DNA of 64,000 nucleotides, from the NCBI GenBank assembly GCA_050157065.1, contig CP189573.1. One strand, written 5' to 3'. Source of the DNA: Avipropionibacterium sp050157065. GTDB lineage: Bacteria; Actinomycetota; Actinomycetes; Propionibacteriales; Propionibacteriaceae. Positions 8,231-17,447 of this stretch are shown here, one piece after another (position 1 is the stretch's first letter; each line of letters opens with the position of its first letter). Made by a program: the position numbers and the translations under genes. Under the pieces are notes generated by a model, which was not told the origin of the DNA, ran no database searches, and saw only the letters and a program-made list of their open reading frames with translations.

Positions 8231-11200
8231 ATGTTTGCCAAGGTGCTGGTGGCCAATCGAGGTGAGATCGCGGTCCGCGCGTTCCGTGCTGCGTACGAGT
8301 TGGGTGCGCAGACGGTCGCGGTCTATCCGTACGAGGACCGCACGGCGGTGCACCGGATCAAGGCGGACGAGGCGTACCTGATCGGTGAGCAGGGCCATCC
8401 GGTCCGCGCCTACCTCGACGTGGCCGAGATCATCCGGGCCGCGCAGGAGTCCGGCGCCGACGCGATCTACCCCGGCTACGGCTTCCTGAGCGAGAACCCG
8501 GACCTGGCGCTGGCCTGCGACGAGGCCGGCATCACCTTCATCGGCCCACCCCGCGACGTGTTGGAGATGGCCGGCAACAAGGTGACCGCGCTGCAGGCCG
8601 CCAAGCAGGCCGGCATCCCGACCCTCGCCTCGACCGCGCCGTCGACCGACGTCGATGCACTGGTGGCCCAAGCCGACGAGATCGGCTTCCCGGTGTTCGT
8701 CAAGGCCGTCGCCGGCGGTGGTGGCCGCGGCATGCGGCGGGTCGACGAGGCCGGTGCGTTGCGGGAGTCGCTGGAGGCCGCGATGCGGGAGGCCGACAGT
8801 GCCTTCGGTGACGCGACCGTGTTCATCGAGCAGGCCGTGCAGCGACCACGCCACATCGAGGTGCAGATCCTGGCCGACGGCCAGGGCAACGTGATGCACC
8901 TGTTCGAGCGGGACTGCTCGATCCAGCGGCGACACCAGAAGGTCGTCGAGATCGCGCCCGCCCCCGACATCACCCCGGAGCTGCGGGAGGCGCTGTGCCG
9001 CGACGCGGTGGCCTTCGCCAAGGCGATCAACTACTCCTGCGCCGGCACCGTCGAGTTCCTGGTCGAGACCACCGGTGAGCGGGCCGGACAGCACGTCTTC
9101 ATCGAGATGAACCCGCGGATCCAGGTGGAGCACACCGTCACCGAGGAGATCACCGACGTCGACCTGGTGCAGTCGCAGATGCGGATCGCCGCCGGTGAGT
9201 CGCTCGCCGATCTGGGACTGTCGCAGGACTCCGTACGGATCAACGGCGCCGCGCTGCAGTGCCGGATCACCACCGAGGACCCGGCGAACGGGTTCCGCCC
9301 CGACACCGGCACCATCTCGGCCTACCGCTCGGCCGGTGGGGCCGGCGTACGGCTGGACGGTGGTACGGCGGCCACCGGCGCCCAGATCTCGGCCCACTTC
9401 GACTCGATGCTGGTCAAGCTCACCTGCCGGGGTCGCACCTTCGGGGCCGCGGTGGCCCGGGCCCGGCGGGCGTTGGCGGAGTTCCGGATCCGTGGTGTGT
9501 CGACCAACATCCCTTTCCTGCAAGGGGTACTGGCCGACGCCGACTTCCTGACCGGCAACATCGCCACCGACTTCATCGAGACCCGGCCGGAGCTGCTGTC
9601 GGCGCGGATCCCGGCCGACCGCGGCACCAAGTTGTTGAGCTGGGTGGCCGACGTCACCGTCAACAAGCCCAACGGTGACCGGCCCAGCACCCTCGATCCG
9701 GTGGCGAAGCTGCCGGCCGACGTCGATCTCGCGGTCGACGCTCCGGACGGTTCGCGGCAACGACTGTTGGAGCTCGGCCCGGTCGGCTTCGCCCAGGAGC
9801 TGCGTGGCCGCAGCACCGTGGAGGTCACCGACACCACCTTCCGCGATGCCCACCAGTCGTTGTTGGCCACCCGGGTCCGGACCAAGGACCTGCTGAAGGT
9901 CGGGCCGTACGTCGCACGGATGACGCCGGAACTGCTGAGCGTGGAGTGCTGGGGCGGTGCGACCTACGACGTCGCCCTCCGCTTCCTGAGTGAGGACCCG
10001 TGGGAGCGGCTCGCCGCGCTGCGGCGGGCGATGCCCAACCTGTGCCTGCAGATGCTGTTGCGGGGCCGCAACACCGTCGGCTACACGCCGTACCCGACCG
10101 AGGTCACCGACGCATTCGTCGCCGAGGCCGCCGAGACCGGCATCGACATCTTCCGCATCTTCGACGCGCTGAACGACGTGTCGCAGATGCGGCCGGCGAT
10201 CGACGCCGTGGTGGCGACCGGGACGGCCGTGGCGGAGGTGGCGCTGTGCTACACCGGCGACCTGTCCGACCCGGGCGAGGACGTCTACACCCTCGACTAC
10301 TACCTGCGACTGGCCGAGCAGATCGTCGACGCCGGGGCGCACGTACTGGCGATCAAGGACATGGCCGGGCTGCTGCGTCCGCCCGCGGCGGCCACCCTGG
10401 TGACCGCACTCCGGGACCGGTTCGAGCTGCCGGTGCACCTGCACACCCACGACACCGCGGGCGGCCAGCTGGCGACGCTGGCGGCGGCCATCGGGGCCGG
10501 GGTGGACGCGGTCGACGTCGCGAGTGCACCGATGGCCGGCACCACCAGCCAGCCGCCAGCCTCGGCGCTGGTGGCGGCCGGGATGAACAGTGCGCGGCCG
10601 ACCCGGCTCGACCTGCGTGCGGTGATGAACCTGGAGCCGTACTGGGAGGCCGTCCGGACGCTGTACGGGCCGTTCGAGTCTGGTCTGCCGAGCCCGACCG
10701 GGCGGGTGTACGACCACGAGATCCCCGGCGGCCAGCTGTCGAACCTGCGGCAGCAGGCGATCGCGCTCGGGCTGGGCAACCGGTTCGAGCAGATCGAGGC
10801 GATGTACACCGCGGCCGACAAGATCCTTGGCCGGCCGACCAAGGTGACGCCGTCGTCGAAGGTGGTCGGCGACCTTGCCCTCCACCTGGTCGCGGTCGGT
10901 GCCACGCCGGCCGAGTTCGAGGCGGAGCCGCGGAAGTTCGACATCCCCGACTCGGTGATCGGCTTCCTCGCCGGAGAGCTCGGCGAGCCCGCCGGCGGCT
11001 GGCCGGAACCGTTCCGGACCAAGGCGTTGGAGGGGCGGACCGTCCCGGAGCGTGAGGAGTCGTTGTCCGAGGAGGACGCGGCCGCGCTGCAGGTGCCCGG
11101 CGAACAGCGCCGCGCCACCTTGAACCGGCTGCTGTTCCCGGGCCCGACCAAGGACTTCCGGGCCGCACACGAGGAGTACGGCGACCTGTCGCGCTTGGAC

Positions 11201-11638
11201 ACCAGCGAGTACCTGTACGGCTTCGAGCAGGGCAAGGAGTACCAGGTCCGGCTGGGCCGCGGGGTGAACCTGATCATCGGCCTGGAGGCGATCAGCGAGG
11301 CCGACGAGAAGGGCATGCGTACGGTGATGTGCCAGATCAACGGCCAGCTCCGCCCGGTCCGGATCCGCGACAAGTCGATCAAGGTCGACGCGAAGTCGGC
11401 CGAGCGTGCCGACAACGGCAATCCCGGCCACGTCGCCGCACCGTTCGCGGGAGTGGTGACGATCGGGGTCGCCGAGGGGGACACGGTCGAGGCCGGGGCC
11501 GCCGTCGCGTCGATCGAGGCGATGAAGATGGAGGCCTCGATCAACGCGCCCGTCGCCGGCACCGTCGAACGGTTGGCCCTCGGCGCGGTGCAGCAGGTCG
11601 AGGGTGGCGACCTGGTGCTGGTGATCAAGCCGAGCTGA
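8231..11638 (+). CDS. pyc: Pyruvate carboxylase, single chain
   Basis: A 1135-residue biotin enzyme that makes oxaloacetate from pyruvate, bicarbonate and ATP to refill the citric acid cycle. All domains are present in order: biotin carboxylase/ATP-grasp (residues 1 to about 450, with GGGGRGMRRV and HIEVQILADG), carboxyltransferase (DTTFRDAHQSLLATRVRT from residue 534, with CWGGATYDVALRFL), the PYC/OADA domain, and the C-terminal biotinyl domain with EAMKMEAS (biotin lysine at about residue 1099). Full length for the family. The ATG at 8231 follows a TAGATT hexamer by 7 bases. Its 3' end overlaps the convergent frameshifted TPR gene by 14 bases. Confidence 0.97.
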   Translation: MFAKVLVANRGEIAVRAFRAAYELGAQTVAVYPYEDRTAVHRIKADEAYLIGEQGHPVRAYLDVAEIIRAAQESGADAIYPGYGFLSENPDLALACDEAGITFIGPPRDVLEMAGNKVTALQAAKQAGIPTLASTAPSTDVDALVAQADEIGFPVFVKAVAGGGGRGMRRVDEAGALRESLEAAMREADSAFGDATVFIEQAVQRPRHIEVQILADGQGNVMHLFERDCSIQRRHQKVVEIAPAPDITPELREALCRDAVAFAKAINYSCAGTVEFLVETTGERAGQHVFIEMNPRIQVEHTVTEEITDVDLVQSQMRIAAGESLADLGLSQDSVRINGAALQCRITTEDPANGFRPDTGTISAYRSAGGAGVRLDGGTAATGAQISAHFDSMLVKLTCRGRTFGAAVARARRALAEFRIRGVSTNIPFLQGVLADADFLTGNIATDFIETRPELLSARIPADRGTKLLSWVADVTVNKPNGDRPSTLDPVAKLPADVDLAVDAPDGSRQRLLELGPVGFAQELRGRSTVEVTDTTFRDAHQSLLATRVRTKDLLKVGPYVARMTPELLSVECWGGATYDVALRFLSEDPWERLAALRRAMPNLCLQMLLRGRNTVGYTPYPTEVTDAFVAEAAETGIDIFRIFDALNDVSQMRPAIDAVVATGTAVAEVALCYTGDLSDPGEDVYTLDYYLRLAEQIVDAGAHVLAIKDMAGLLRPPAAATLVTALRDRFELPVHLHTHDTAGGQLATLAAAIGAGVDAVDVASAPMAGTTSQPPASALVAAGMNSARPTRLDLRAVMNLEPYWEAVRTLYGPFESGLPSPTGRVYDHEIPGGQLSNLRQQAIALGLGNRFEQIEAMYTAADKILGRPTKVTPSSKVVGDLALHLVAVGATPAEFEAEPRKFDIPDSVIGFLAGELGEPAGGWPEPFRTKALEGRTVPEREESLSEEDAAALQVPGEQRRATLNRLLFPGPTKDFRAAHEEYGDLSRLDTSEYLYGFEQGKEYQVRLGRGVNLIIGLEAISEADEKGMRTVMCQINGQLRPVRIRDKSIKVDAKSAERADNGNPGHVAAPFAGVVTIGVAEGDTVEAGAAVASIEAMKMEASINAPVAGTVERLALGAVQQVEGGDLVLVIKPS

Positions 11639-11917
11639 GGTCGACCCGACCGGCGAGGAAACTGAGGTAGCGGGGATCCTCGTCCTCGAAGAACTCCGGG
11701 CCCTCCAGCATGTAGGCAGACGGCAGCGCCTCGGTGGCGCGGTCCGGTTGCCGGAGTCGTGCAGGGCCTGACCGAGCCGGAGCCACAAGAACGCGTTGCC
11801 GAACGCGTCCGGACACTTCAGCGCCTCGCCGAGGGCCGTCACGGCCTCGTCGTCCAGGTCAGGTGGCTCCGTTGCGGTACCTGTTGCGGACGGGGGTACG
11901 GGCCCGTTCGTGGTCAT
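11625..11917 (-). pseudogene. Small tetratricopeptide-like protein, frameshifted
   Basis: Two minus-strand frames read as one small TPR-like protein of about 97 residues. From ATG 11917 the first frame gives LDDEAVTALGEALKCPDAFG and NAFLWLRLGQALHDSG. The second gives QPDRATEALPSAYMLEGPEF, then FEDEDPRYLSFLAGRVDL and a stop at 11625. They join near 11748-11753 if one base is restored (GGCAACC where GGCCAACC would keep frame). The composition looks coding on both sides, so this is either recent decay or a sequencing error. Function unknown; TPR proteins bind partner proteins. The 3' end overlaps pyc by 14 bases. Confidence 0.65.
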
Positions 11918-12070
11918 GTCCGGAGCCCAATGGGTCCAGGAGACCGATAATGTTTCAAAAACCTTCATTTCGCGTGATTCATTGCCTTCACCATGGTGGG
12001 CTCGTATCTTCTTGTCCACGGCCTCGCCGACGAATGCCGGGGCCACATCACATCGACGTGAGGATCCCCC

Positions 12071-14959
12071 ATGACCCGGCCTGACGGCACACCCCAGGAC
12101 TGCCGAACCACCACCTCGACACCCGACATCAGCCGACGTGCCCTGTTGGGCGCTGCCGGCGCCGCCACCGGGCTGGGCCTGACCGCCGGCTCGTGGTGGG
12201 CCCCCGGCGCCCGGGCCCAGGAGGTGGTCGACTTCGCGACGCTGCGGGCGCGGTACCGCGAACTGCTGATCGGGACCGACTTCGACACCAGCGACCCACT
12301 GGTCGCCGCCGGCATCCAGACGGTCAGCGAGGCGTCGGCGACGGTACGGGCCACGCTCGTCGCGGGCGCCGATCGGGACCGGGTGTTCAGCGATCGACCG
12401 TTCACCACCTCGGGCAACCACACCGTCACCTACGGCAACCTGCAGAACATGGCGAAGGCGTACCGCACTCCGGGGGCCGACGGTTTCGAGGACGAGACCC
12501 TGCTGCAGGAGATCCTCGCCGGACTCTGCACCACCCACGATCTCGTCTACCACGCGGGTGCCGACGAGTGGGACAACTGGTGGCACTGGGAGATCGGGTC
12601 GCCGGTCAGCCTGATGGGCGTGCTGTGCCTGCTGGACGGGCTCGTACCGCCGGCCGAGGTCGCCCAGTACGTCGAGGCGGTGACCTGGTTCGTCCCCGAT
12701 CCGGCATGGCAGTGGACTCGTTACCCGAATCGGGGCACCTTGGAGTCGACCGGGACCAACCGGGTCGACCTGTGCCGCAACGTGTTCCTGGCCGGGATCG
12801 TCGGCGAGTCCGACGAGCACATGGACCTGGCGGCCGACCGGTTGGGGGTCGCGTTCCGCTATGGCTCCGAGGGGGATCCCGACGCCGGTTTCTACGCCCA
12901 GCAGGGGTTCTACCCCGACGGCTCGTTCCTCTACCAGGGCCGGGTGCCATACACCGGAAGCTATGCGGTGGACTACCTGACCGGCCTGTCGCGGTTGCTG
13001 GGGATGTTGGCCGGCTCGCCGTGGGAGATCGACGACCCGCGGGTCAGCAACGTGATCGAGTCGGTGGAGCGCGGCATCGTGCCGATCGTGTTCTCCGGGC
13101 AGGTGATGGACGGGGTCCGTGGCCGGTCCATCTCGCGGGTGGGCACCCCGTCCTACAGCTACGGCAACACGTTCGTCGAAGGCATCCTGCGCCTGGCCCC
13201 GGCCGCCGATGCCGCGACCGCCGTCCGTTGGCGCAACATCTGTGCCGGCTGGCTGGAACGCAACACGGTGGTGGACATCCTCGACGGCGCCAACCTGCCG
13301 CGCATCTCGGTGGTGAAGGCCCTGCTGGAGGATTCGACGGTCACGCCGACTCCCGAGCGATCCGGGTTCCGCGTCTTCCCGAGCATGGCCCGCGCCACCC
13401 ACCGCGGTGCCGGTTGGGGCCTGATGATCACCGCCGCCAGCGACCGGGTGTCGATCTACGACTACCAGCTGGGGGAGAACTACAAGGGCTTCCACACCGC
13501 CTCGGGGATGGTGCAGGTCTACTCCGACGACGACCCGGCCCAGTTCAGCAACAACTTCTGGCCGACGGTCAACCTGTACGGCCTGCCCGGCACCACCCTC
13601 GACACGAAACCGCTGCCCAAGGGGTCCGGTGGTGGCGGTGCCGGCAAGACGTTGGCACCCAATGCGTGGGCCGGTGGGGTCACCCTGGACGACGAGGTCG
13701 GCACCTTCGGCCAGCATCTGCACGGGGTCAGCTCCACGATGCGCGCCCACCAGTCCTGGTTCTGCCTACCCGACCGGATCGTCGCCCTGGGTGCCGGGAT
13801 CACCGGTGGCAGCGAGCATCCGGTGATCACCACCGTCGAGCACCGCAACCTCCACACCGACGGCACCAACGCACTCACCGTCAACGGCACGGTGCAGCCG
13901 ACCGATCTGGGGTGGACCGACACGTTCGACCCCGGGTCGTGGGCCCACCTGGAGTCGACCGGCGGCTACCTCGCCCTTGACGGGACCGTGCCGCTGCACG
14001 CCGGCCGCGAGGAGCGGACCGGGAGTTGGCGCGACATCAACGACAACAGCAATGCGTCCCCGGACCCGATCACCCATCGGTACGTGAATCTGTGGTTCGA
14101 CCACGGCCCGGATCCGGACCCCCGCGAAATCGTGGTCGACACCCACGCGGCGCCGCCGGCGTTCGAGAAGGTGGGCTCCTGGGTGGAGACCACCAGCGTC
14201 CGCGGCGTCAACGGGGGCTCGGTGCTGGCCACCTCACCCGGACACGCCGGGTCGGCCCGGGCCATCTGGCGCCCCACGGTGCCTCGGGCCGGCCGGTACG
14301 AGGCCGCAGTCTGGTTCCCGCACTTCCACAACAACCCGCCCACGGCGCCGTACTCGATCGCCCACGCGGGTGGGGTCGACGTGGTCACGATCAGCCAACA
14401 GACCGGGGGCGGTACCTGGCAGGTGCTGGGCGAGTACGACTTCGCAGCCGGCCCCGCCGAGATCGTGATGGAGGTCGACGGCAGCGGATTCCCCAAGGCG
14501 GACGCGGTACGACTGCGGAGCCTCGTGCCGCCGGATCCGGCCGATGCCCGGCACTACGCGTACGTCCAGCTGCCGCGGGCGACGGTCACCGCGACCGCGG
14601 CAGCCGCGGCCGATCCGGGCGTCGCCGTGTTGTCGAACACTCCTGAGGTCCAAGCGGTCGCGGTGGCCGGTGACTCCGGTGTGCTGGCGAACTTCTTCGC
14701 CGCCGGTTCGGTTCGGCGGGTGGCCGCGGACGGTCCCTGTGCAGTGGCCTTGTCCATCGGCGACGTGGCCCGGCTGGCCGTGTCCGATCCGACGGGCCAG
14801 CGGGACAGCGTCGAGCTGCGGGTCAAGCTCGGGGCGCTCGCCCGGGTCAGGTCGGGCGACTCGACGGTGACCATCGCCCGGACGAACGCCGAGGTGACCG
14901 TCACCGTCGACACCAGCGACCGGGACGGGCGGACCCACCGGGTGGATCTCGCGCGGTGA
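12071..14959 (+). CDS. Secreted polysaccharide lyase family 8 protein with inserted golvesin-like domain
   Basis: A 962-residue exported protein of the hyaluronate/chondroitin/xanthan lyase family (PL8), which cleaves uronic-acid polysaccharides by beta-elimination. The Tat signal is SRRALLGAAGAA at residues 25-36. The alpha/alpha barrel shows NWWHWEIGSP (near 168) and TGTNRVDLCRN with the catalytic Asn at 230. The catalytic His/Tyr segment reads DGSFLYQGRVPYTGSY (283-298): Tyr298 is kept, but the position normally His is Gln289. Within the lyase beta domain, residues about 682-820 form an inserted domain resembling the golvesin/xanthan-lyase C-terminal module (RYEAAVWFPHF, QVLGEYDF, KADAVRLRSL), after which the lyase sequence resumes (HYAYVQLPRATV). 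GAGG precedes ATG 12071. Substrate unproven. Confidence 0.85.
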   Translation: MTRPDGTPQDCRTTTSTPDISRRALLGAAGAATGLGLTAGSWWAPGARAQEVVDFATLRARYRELLIGTDFDTSDPLVAAGIQTVSEASATVRATLVAGADRDRVFSDRPFTTSGNHTVTYGNLQNMAKAYRTPGADGFEDETLLQEILAGLCTTHDLVYHAGADEWDNWWHWEIGSPVSLMGVLCLLDGLVPPAEVAQYVEAVTWFVPDPAWQWTRYPNRGTLESTGTNRVDLCRNVFLAGIVGESDEHMDLAADRLGVAFRYGSEGDPDAGFYAQQGFYPDGSFLYQGRVPYTGSYAVDYLTGLSRLLGMLAGSPWEIDDPRVSNVIESVERGIVPIVFSGQVMDGVRGRSISRVGTPSYSYGNTFVEGILRLAPAADAATAVRWRNICAGWLERNTVVDILDGANLPRISVVKALLEDSTVTPTPERSGFRVFPSMARATHRGAGWGLMITAASDRVSIYDYQLGENYKGFHTASGMVQVYSDDDPAQFSNNFWPTVNLYGLPGTTLDTKPLPKGSGGGGAGKTLAPNAWAGGVTLDDEVGTFGQHLHGVSSTMRAHQSWFCLPDRIVALGAGITGGSEHPVITTVEHRNLHTDGTNALTVNGTVQPTDLGWTDTFDPGSWAHLESTGGYLALDGTVPLHAGREERTGSWRDINDNSNASPDPITHRYVNLWFDHGPDPDPREIVVDTHAAPPAFEKVGSWVETTSVRGVNGGSVLATSPGHAGSARAIWRPTVPRAGRYEAAVWFPHFHNNPPTAPYSIAHAGGVDVVTISQQTGGGTWQVLGEYDFAAGPAEIVMEVDGSGFPKADAVRLRSLVPPDPADARHYAYVQLPRATVTATAAAAADPGVAVLSNTPEVQAVAVAGDSGVLANFFAAGSVRRVAADGPCAVALSIGDVARLAVSDPTGQRDSVELRVKLGALARVRSGDSTVTIARTNAEVTVTVDTSDRDGRTHRVDLAR

Positions 14960-15042
14960 CGCCGTCGGCTCGTCGGCCTCCTGTCCGCGTCCCCGACGCT
15001 GTGCCAAGCTTTCAGCGCGGGACGACGGGAGGGAGGCCGACG

Positions 15043-16122
15043 ATGCTGCGCGAAGAACGCCAGGAGTTCATCGCTCGTGAGGTGCGCGCCGTCGGCTTCG
15101 TCCATGCCGCCGATCTGGCCGACCGGCTCACGGTGTCGCGGGTGACGGTGTGGCGTGACATCGACCGACTGTCGCGCGACGGCGTGGTGGCGAAGGTGCA
15201 CGGCGGTGCTGCCGCCCCGACCGACCGGCAACACGAGGGGGTGCCGCGACGGGCGGGCCGTGGTGAGCTGACGATCGGGATGCAGATCCCCACCGGGGAC
15301 TACTACTACCGCGATGTCGCGAACGCGGCCCGGAAGGTGTGCGAGGCGTTCGGCGCCCGGCTGGTGGTGACGGCGTCGGGGTACGGCGGCTCGCAGGTCG
15401 ACCTGGCGTCGATCAAGGGGTTGGTCGACGTCGGGGTCGACGGGTTGCTGCTCACCCCCGGGCCCCCTCACCCCCGATCCGGGATCGGGGGTGAGGTGCT
15501 CGACGACCTCCACCTCCCGGTGGTGCTGGTCGAGCGGGACCTGGCCGGGTTGGGCGGCCCCGACAGGGCCTCGGTCACCACCGCTCATGAGGCCGGGGTG
15601 TACGCCGCCGTCGACCACCTGGTCGGGCTCGGGCACCGCAAGGTCGGCCTGGTCACGTTCGCCGCGAACAGCCGGTTGCGCAGCCGGATCCGGATCGCCT
15701 TCGCCGAAGCGGTCGACGACCTCGGCGCGCTGGACGAGTCAGGCACCCCGTGGGAGTGGGACGGCGGTACGACAACCGCCGACATCCTTGCCGGCGTGGG
15801 CGAGGCTGGTATCACTGCCGTCGTCGTACTCAACGATGGTCTGGCAGTCGACCTGTCGCACCAAGCTCGCAGCCTCGGTCGGGAGATCCCGCAGGACCTG
15901 TCGATCATCTCCTACGACGACGAGATCGCGGCCACCGCGCTGCCGCCGCTGTCGGCGATCTCGCCCCGGCGTACCACGCTGGGCGAACTCGCGGCCCGGC
16001 AGTTGCTGACCCACCTGTCCGGCGGAGCGAAACTGTCAGGACGCCGGACCCAGGTCGAGCCGCGGCTCGTTCTCCGCGAGTCCACCGCGCCACCGGTCAG
16101 GACGCGATCACCCCGTCGGTGA
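15043..16122 (+). CDS. DeoR/LacI-hybrid transcriptional regulator
   Basis: A 359-residue repressor with a DeoR-type N-terminal helix-turn-helix (EERQEFIAREVRAVGFVHAA, VSRVTVWRDIDRLSRDG, VAKVHGGAA) fused to a LacI-type sugar-binding domain (DGLLLTPG, VDHLVGLGHRKVGLVTF, DLSIISYDDEIAATALPPLS). ATG 15043 has GGGAGGGAGG upstream and matches the domain start. It lies 83 bases after the lyase gene on the same strand and probably controls it. A 31-base perfect palindrome sits inside the coding sequence (15466-15496), encoding a proline/glycine-rich loop not typical of the family. Its 3' end overlaps the convergent DUF2786 gene by 26 bases. A second hybrid regulator of this type is at 48049. Confidence 0.85.
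   Translation: MLREERQEFIAREVRAVGFVHAADLADRLTVSRVTVWRDIDRLSRDGVVAKVHGGAAAPTDRQHEGVPRRAGRGELTIGMQIPTGDYYYRDVANAARKVCEAFGARLVVTASGYGGSQVDLASIKGLVDVGVDGLLLTPGPPHPRSGIGGEVLDDLHLPVVLVERDLAGLGGPDRASVTTAHEAGVYAAVDHLVGLGHRKVGLVTFAANSRLRSRIRIAFAEAVDDLGALDESGTPWEWDGGTTTADILAGVGEAGITAVVVLNDGLAVDLSHQARSLGREIPQDLSIISYDDEIAATALPPLSAISPRRTTLGELAARQLLTHLSGGAKLSGRRTQVEPRLVLRESTAPPVRTRSPRR
15466..15496. repeat. 31-bp perfect inverted repeat inside a coding sequence
   Basis: Arms CCTCACCCCCGATCC (15466-15480) and GGATCGGGGGTGAGG (15482-15496) flank a single G. The element is in frame within the regulator gene and looks like a short palindromic insertion. I saw no second copy in the window. Confidence 0.9.
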
Positions 16123-17347
16123 GCCGGGCTGCGTCACCGGCCATCCCACCCCGGTGGTAGCCATCGTGGTCGTACCCACCCCGGACCCGTGACTGCGTGG
16201 TCCGACCGAAGGTGTCGCCCATGAACGCGTCGACCTGCTCGTCGCGGGATCGCAGCACCGGAAGGAAGGTCTCGGCCCGATCGTCGCTGTAGGCGAGCCG
16301 GTTGACCTCGGCCAGCCGGTCCCCGATCCGGTTGGCGAAGCCCTGCAGGAAGGCCGACTTGAAACCCGTGGAGCGTCGCCGCGTTCCCGCGGGAACGCCA
16401 GCGGTCACCTCGGCGAGCGCGTGCTGCGCCTGCACCAGCAAAGAGGTGTACAACAACTCGACCGCTGCCAGGTCGGTCGGGAAACCGACGACGTTCGACA
16501 GCTGCACATCGCCGCCCAGGTAGAGCGCCCGACAGCGCGTCTCGGCGGCGATGGTCTGCAGCAGCAGTGCCTTGGCGTCGGCGTACGGGGCGTCGACCGG
16601 GAGCCGGACGACAGCCGGGCCGGTCGTCGGCCGAGAGCCCTCCACCACCGCCTGGTCGATCGCGTGGCGGGTCATCAGCTCCTGCGCCTTGGCGGTGAAC
16701 GTCATCGCCTCGGCCTCGTACTCGGTCGACTCCGCCTTGGCCAGCAACGCGCGAACCTTCTGCAGCACCGGGTCGGCCGACTGCCCCGCCGCGGCACCCA
16801 GGACCGGGCCGCGCGGGGTCAACCCGGGCGGGGTGATCAGCACCTCCAGCCGGGGCAGCAGCTGGAACTGCTGCACCACTTCGACGACGGTCTGCAGGTC
16901 GGAGGCGCGTCGGGCCTCACGTGACCGCGTCCACACGTCCAGCCAGTCGTGGGAGCCGGGGACGCCGTTCACCGCCAACTCGTCGAGCTGGGCCTGCCAG
17001 CGCGGGTCGACGTGCGGGACCGCCCGCATCAGCGCATCGGCGGTCACCACCCGGCGGGTGAGGTCGCCGGCGGTCGTGTTGACCCGGGTCCGCAGGTGGC
17101 GGACCAGCTCGGCAGGTTGCCAGCCGCCCTCGTACGCCAGCCGGAGCTGTCGTGCGAGGAGCTCGGCGGCCTCGCGCATCACGGCCTGGTGGGGGAGCCG
17201 ATTGAGCTCCTGGATCGCCAGCCACACCGGGATCGCGCGGTGCGGCACAGCGGCCAGCACGCGGCGTGCCTCCGCCCGGGGACTGCGGTGCGCGTCGGGG
17301 TTGCCGAAGGGGTTGTCGGGGACGCCGAAGGGGCTGCTCGTGGTCAT
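16097..17347 (-). CDS. DUF2786 domain protein
   Basis: A 416-residue protein of unknown function. The DUF2786 motif is clear near the middle (KVRALLAKAESTEYEAEAMT, FTAKAQELMTRHAI), a segment also found in some phage and plasmid proteins and possibly nucleic-acid binding. The N-terminal half is helical with no recognised domain. The C-terminus is rich in Gly, His and Tyr (GGYDHDGYHRGG). ATG 17347 is preferred over GTG 17368 because TACTGT lies 7 bases upstream of the ATG. Diverges from a small membrane protein gene. Confidence 0.8.
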   Translation of the reverse strand: MTTSSPFGVPDNPFGNPDAHRSPRAEARRVLAAVPHRAIPVWLAIQELNRLPHQAVMREAAELLARQLRLAYEGGWQPAELVRHLRTRVNTTAGDLTRRVVTADALMRAVPHVDPRWQAQLDELAVNGVPGSHDWLDVWTRSREARRASDLQTVVEVVQQFQLLPRLEVLITPPGLTPRGPVLGAAAGQSADPVLQKVRALLAKAESTEYEAEAMTFTAKAQELMTRHAIDQAVVEGSRPTTGPAVVRLPVDAPYADAKALLLQTIAAETRCRALYLGGDVQLSNVVGFPTDLAAVELLYTSLLVQAQHALAEVTAGVPAGTRRRSTGFKSAFLQGFANRIGDRLAEVNRLAYSDDRAETFLPVLRSRDEQVDAFMGDTFGRTTQSRVRGGYDHDGYHRGGMAGDAARLTDGVIAS

Positions 17348-17354
17348 GGAGGAG

Positions 17355-17360
17355 ACAGTA
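17355..17360 (-). promoter_or_regulatory. -10 TACTGT, leaderless start of DUF2786 gene
   Basis: TACTGT on the minus strand, 7 bases before ATG 17347; it decides that start over the upstream GTG. Confidence 0.5.
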
Positions 17361-17409
17361 GGGGGCACCTCTGACAGTGTGTTGAGCGTTCACGCGGGCG
17401 ACCGCACAG

Positions 17410-17415
17410 TAGGGT
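17410..17415 (+). promoter_or_regulatory. -10 TAGGGT, promoter of membrane protein gene
   Basis: TAGGGT lies 32 bases before ATG 17448, giving a short leader that contains the ribosome-binding site GGGAGGGG. Confidence 0.4.
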
Positions 17416-17447
17416 TTGGACGACGCTGACCCAGGGAGGGGATCTGC

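Noticed and set aside
11941..12010. A shared operator (GTTTCAA words) before the lyase, glycoside hydrolase and beta-helix genes
   Set aside because: Similar AT-rich words occur at 11953 and 47910, with looser ones near 49130, but there is no common palindrome or constant spacing, so the match is too weak to claim.
8150..13750. A very long minus-strand open frame (1866 codons) opposite pyc and the lyase gene
   Set aside because: It lies antisense to two clearly homologous genes and has repetitive Arg/Gly/Val/His composition without any domain, a usual product of high-GC codon bias. Only its part at 11753-11917 is coding, as half of the frameshifted TPR gene.
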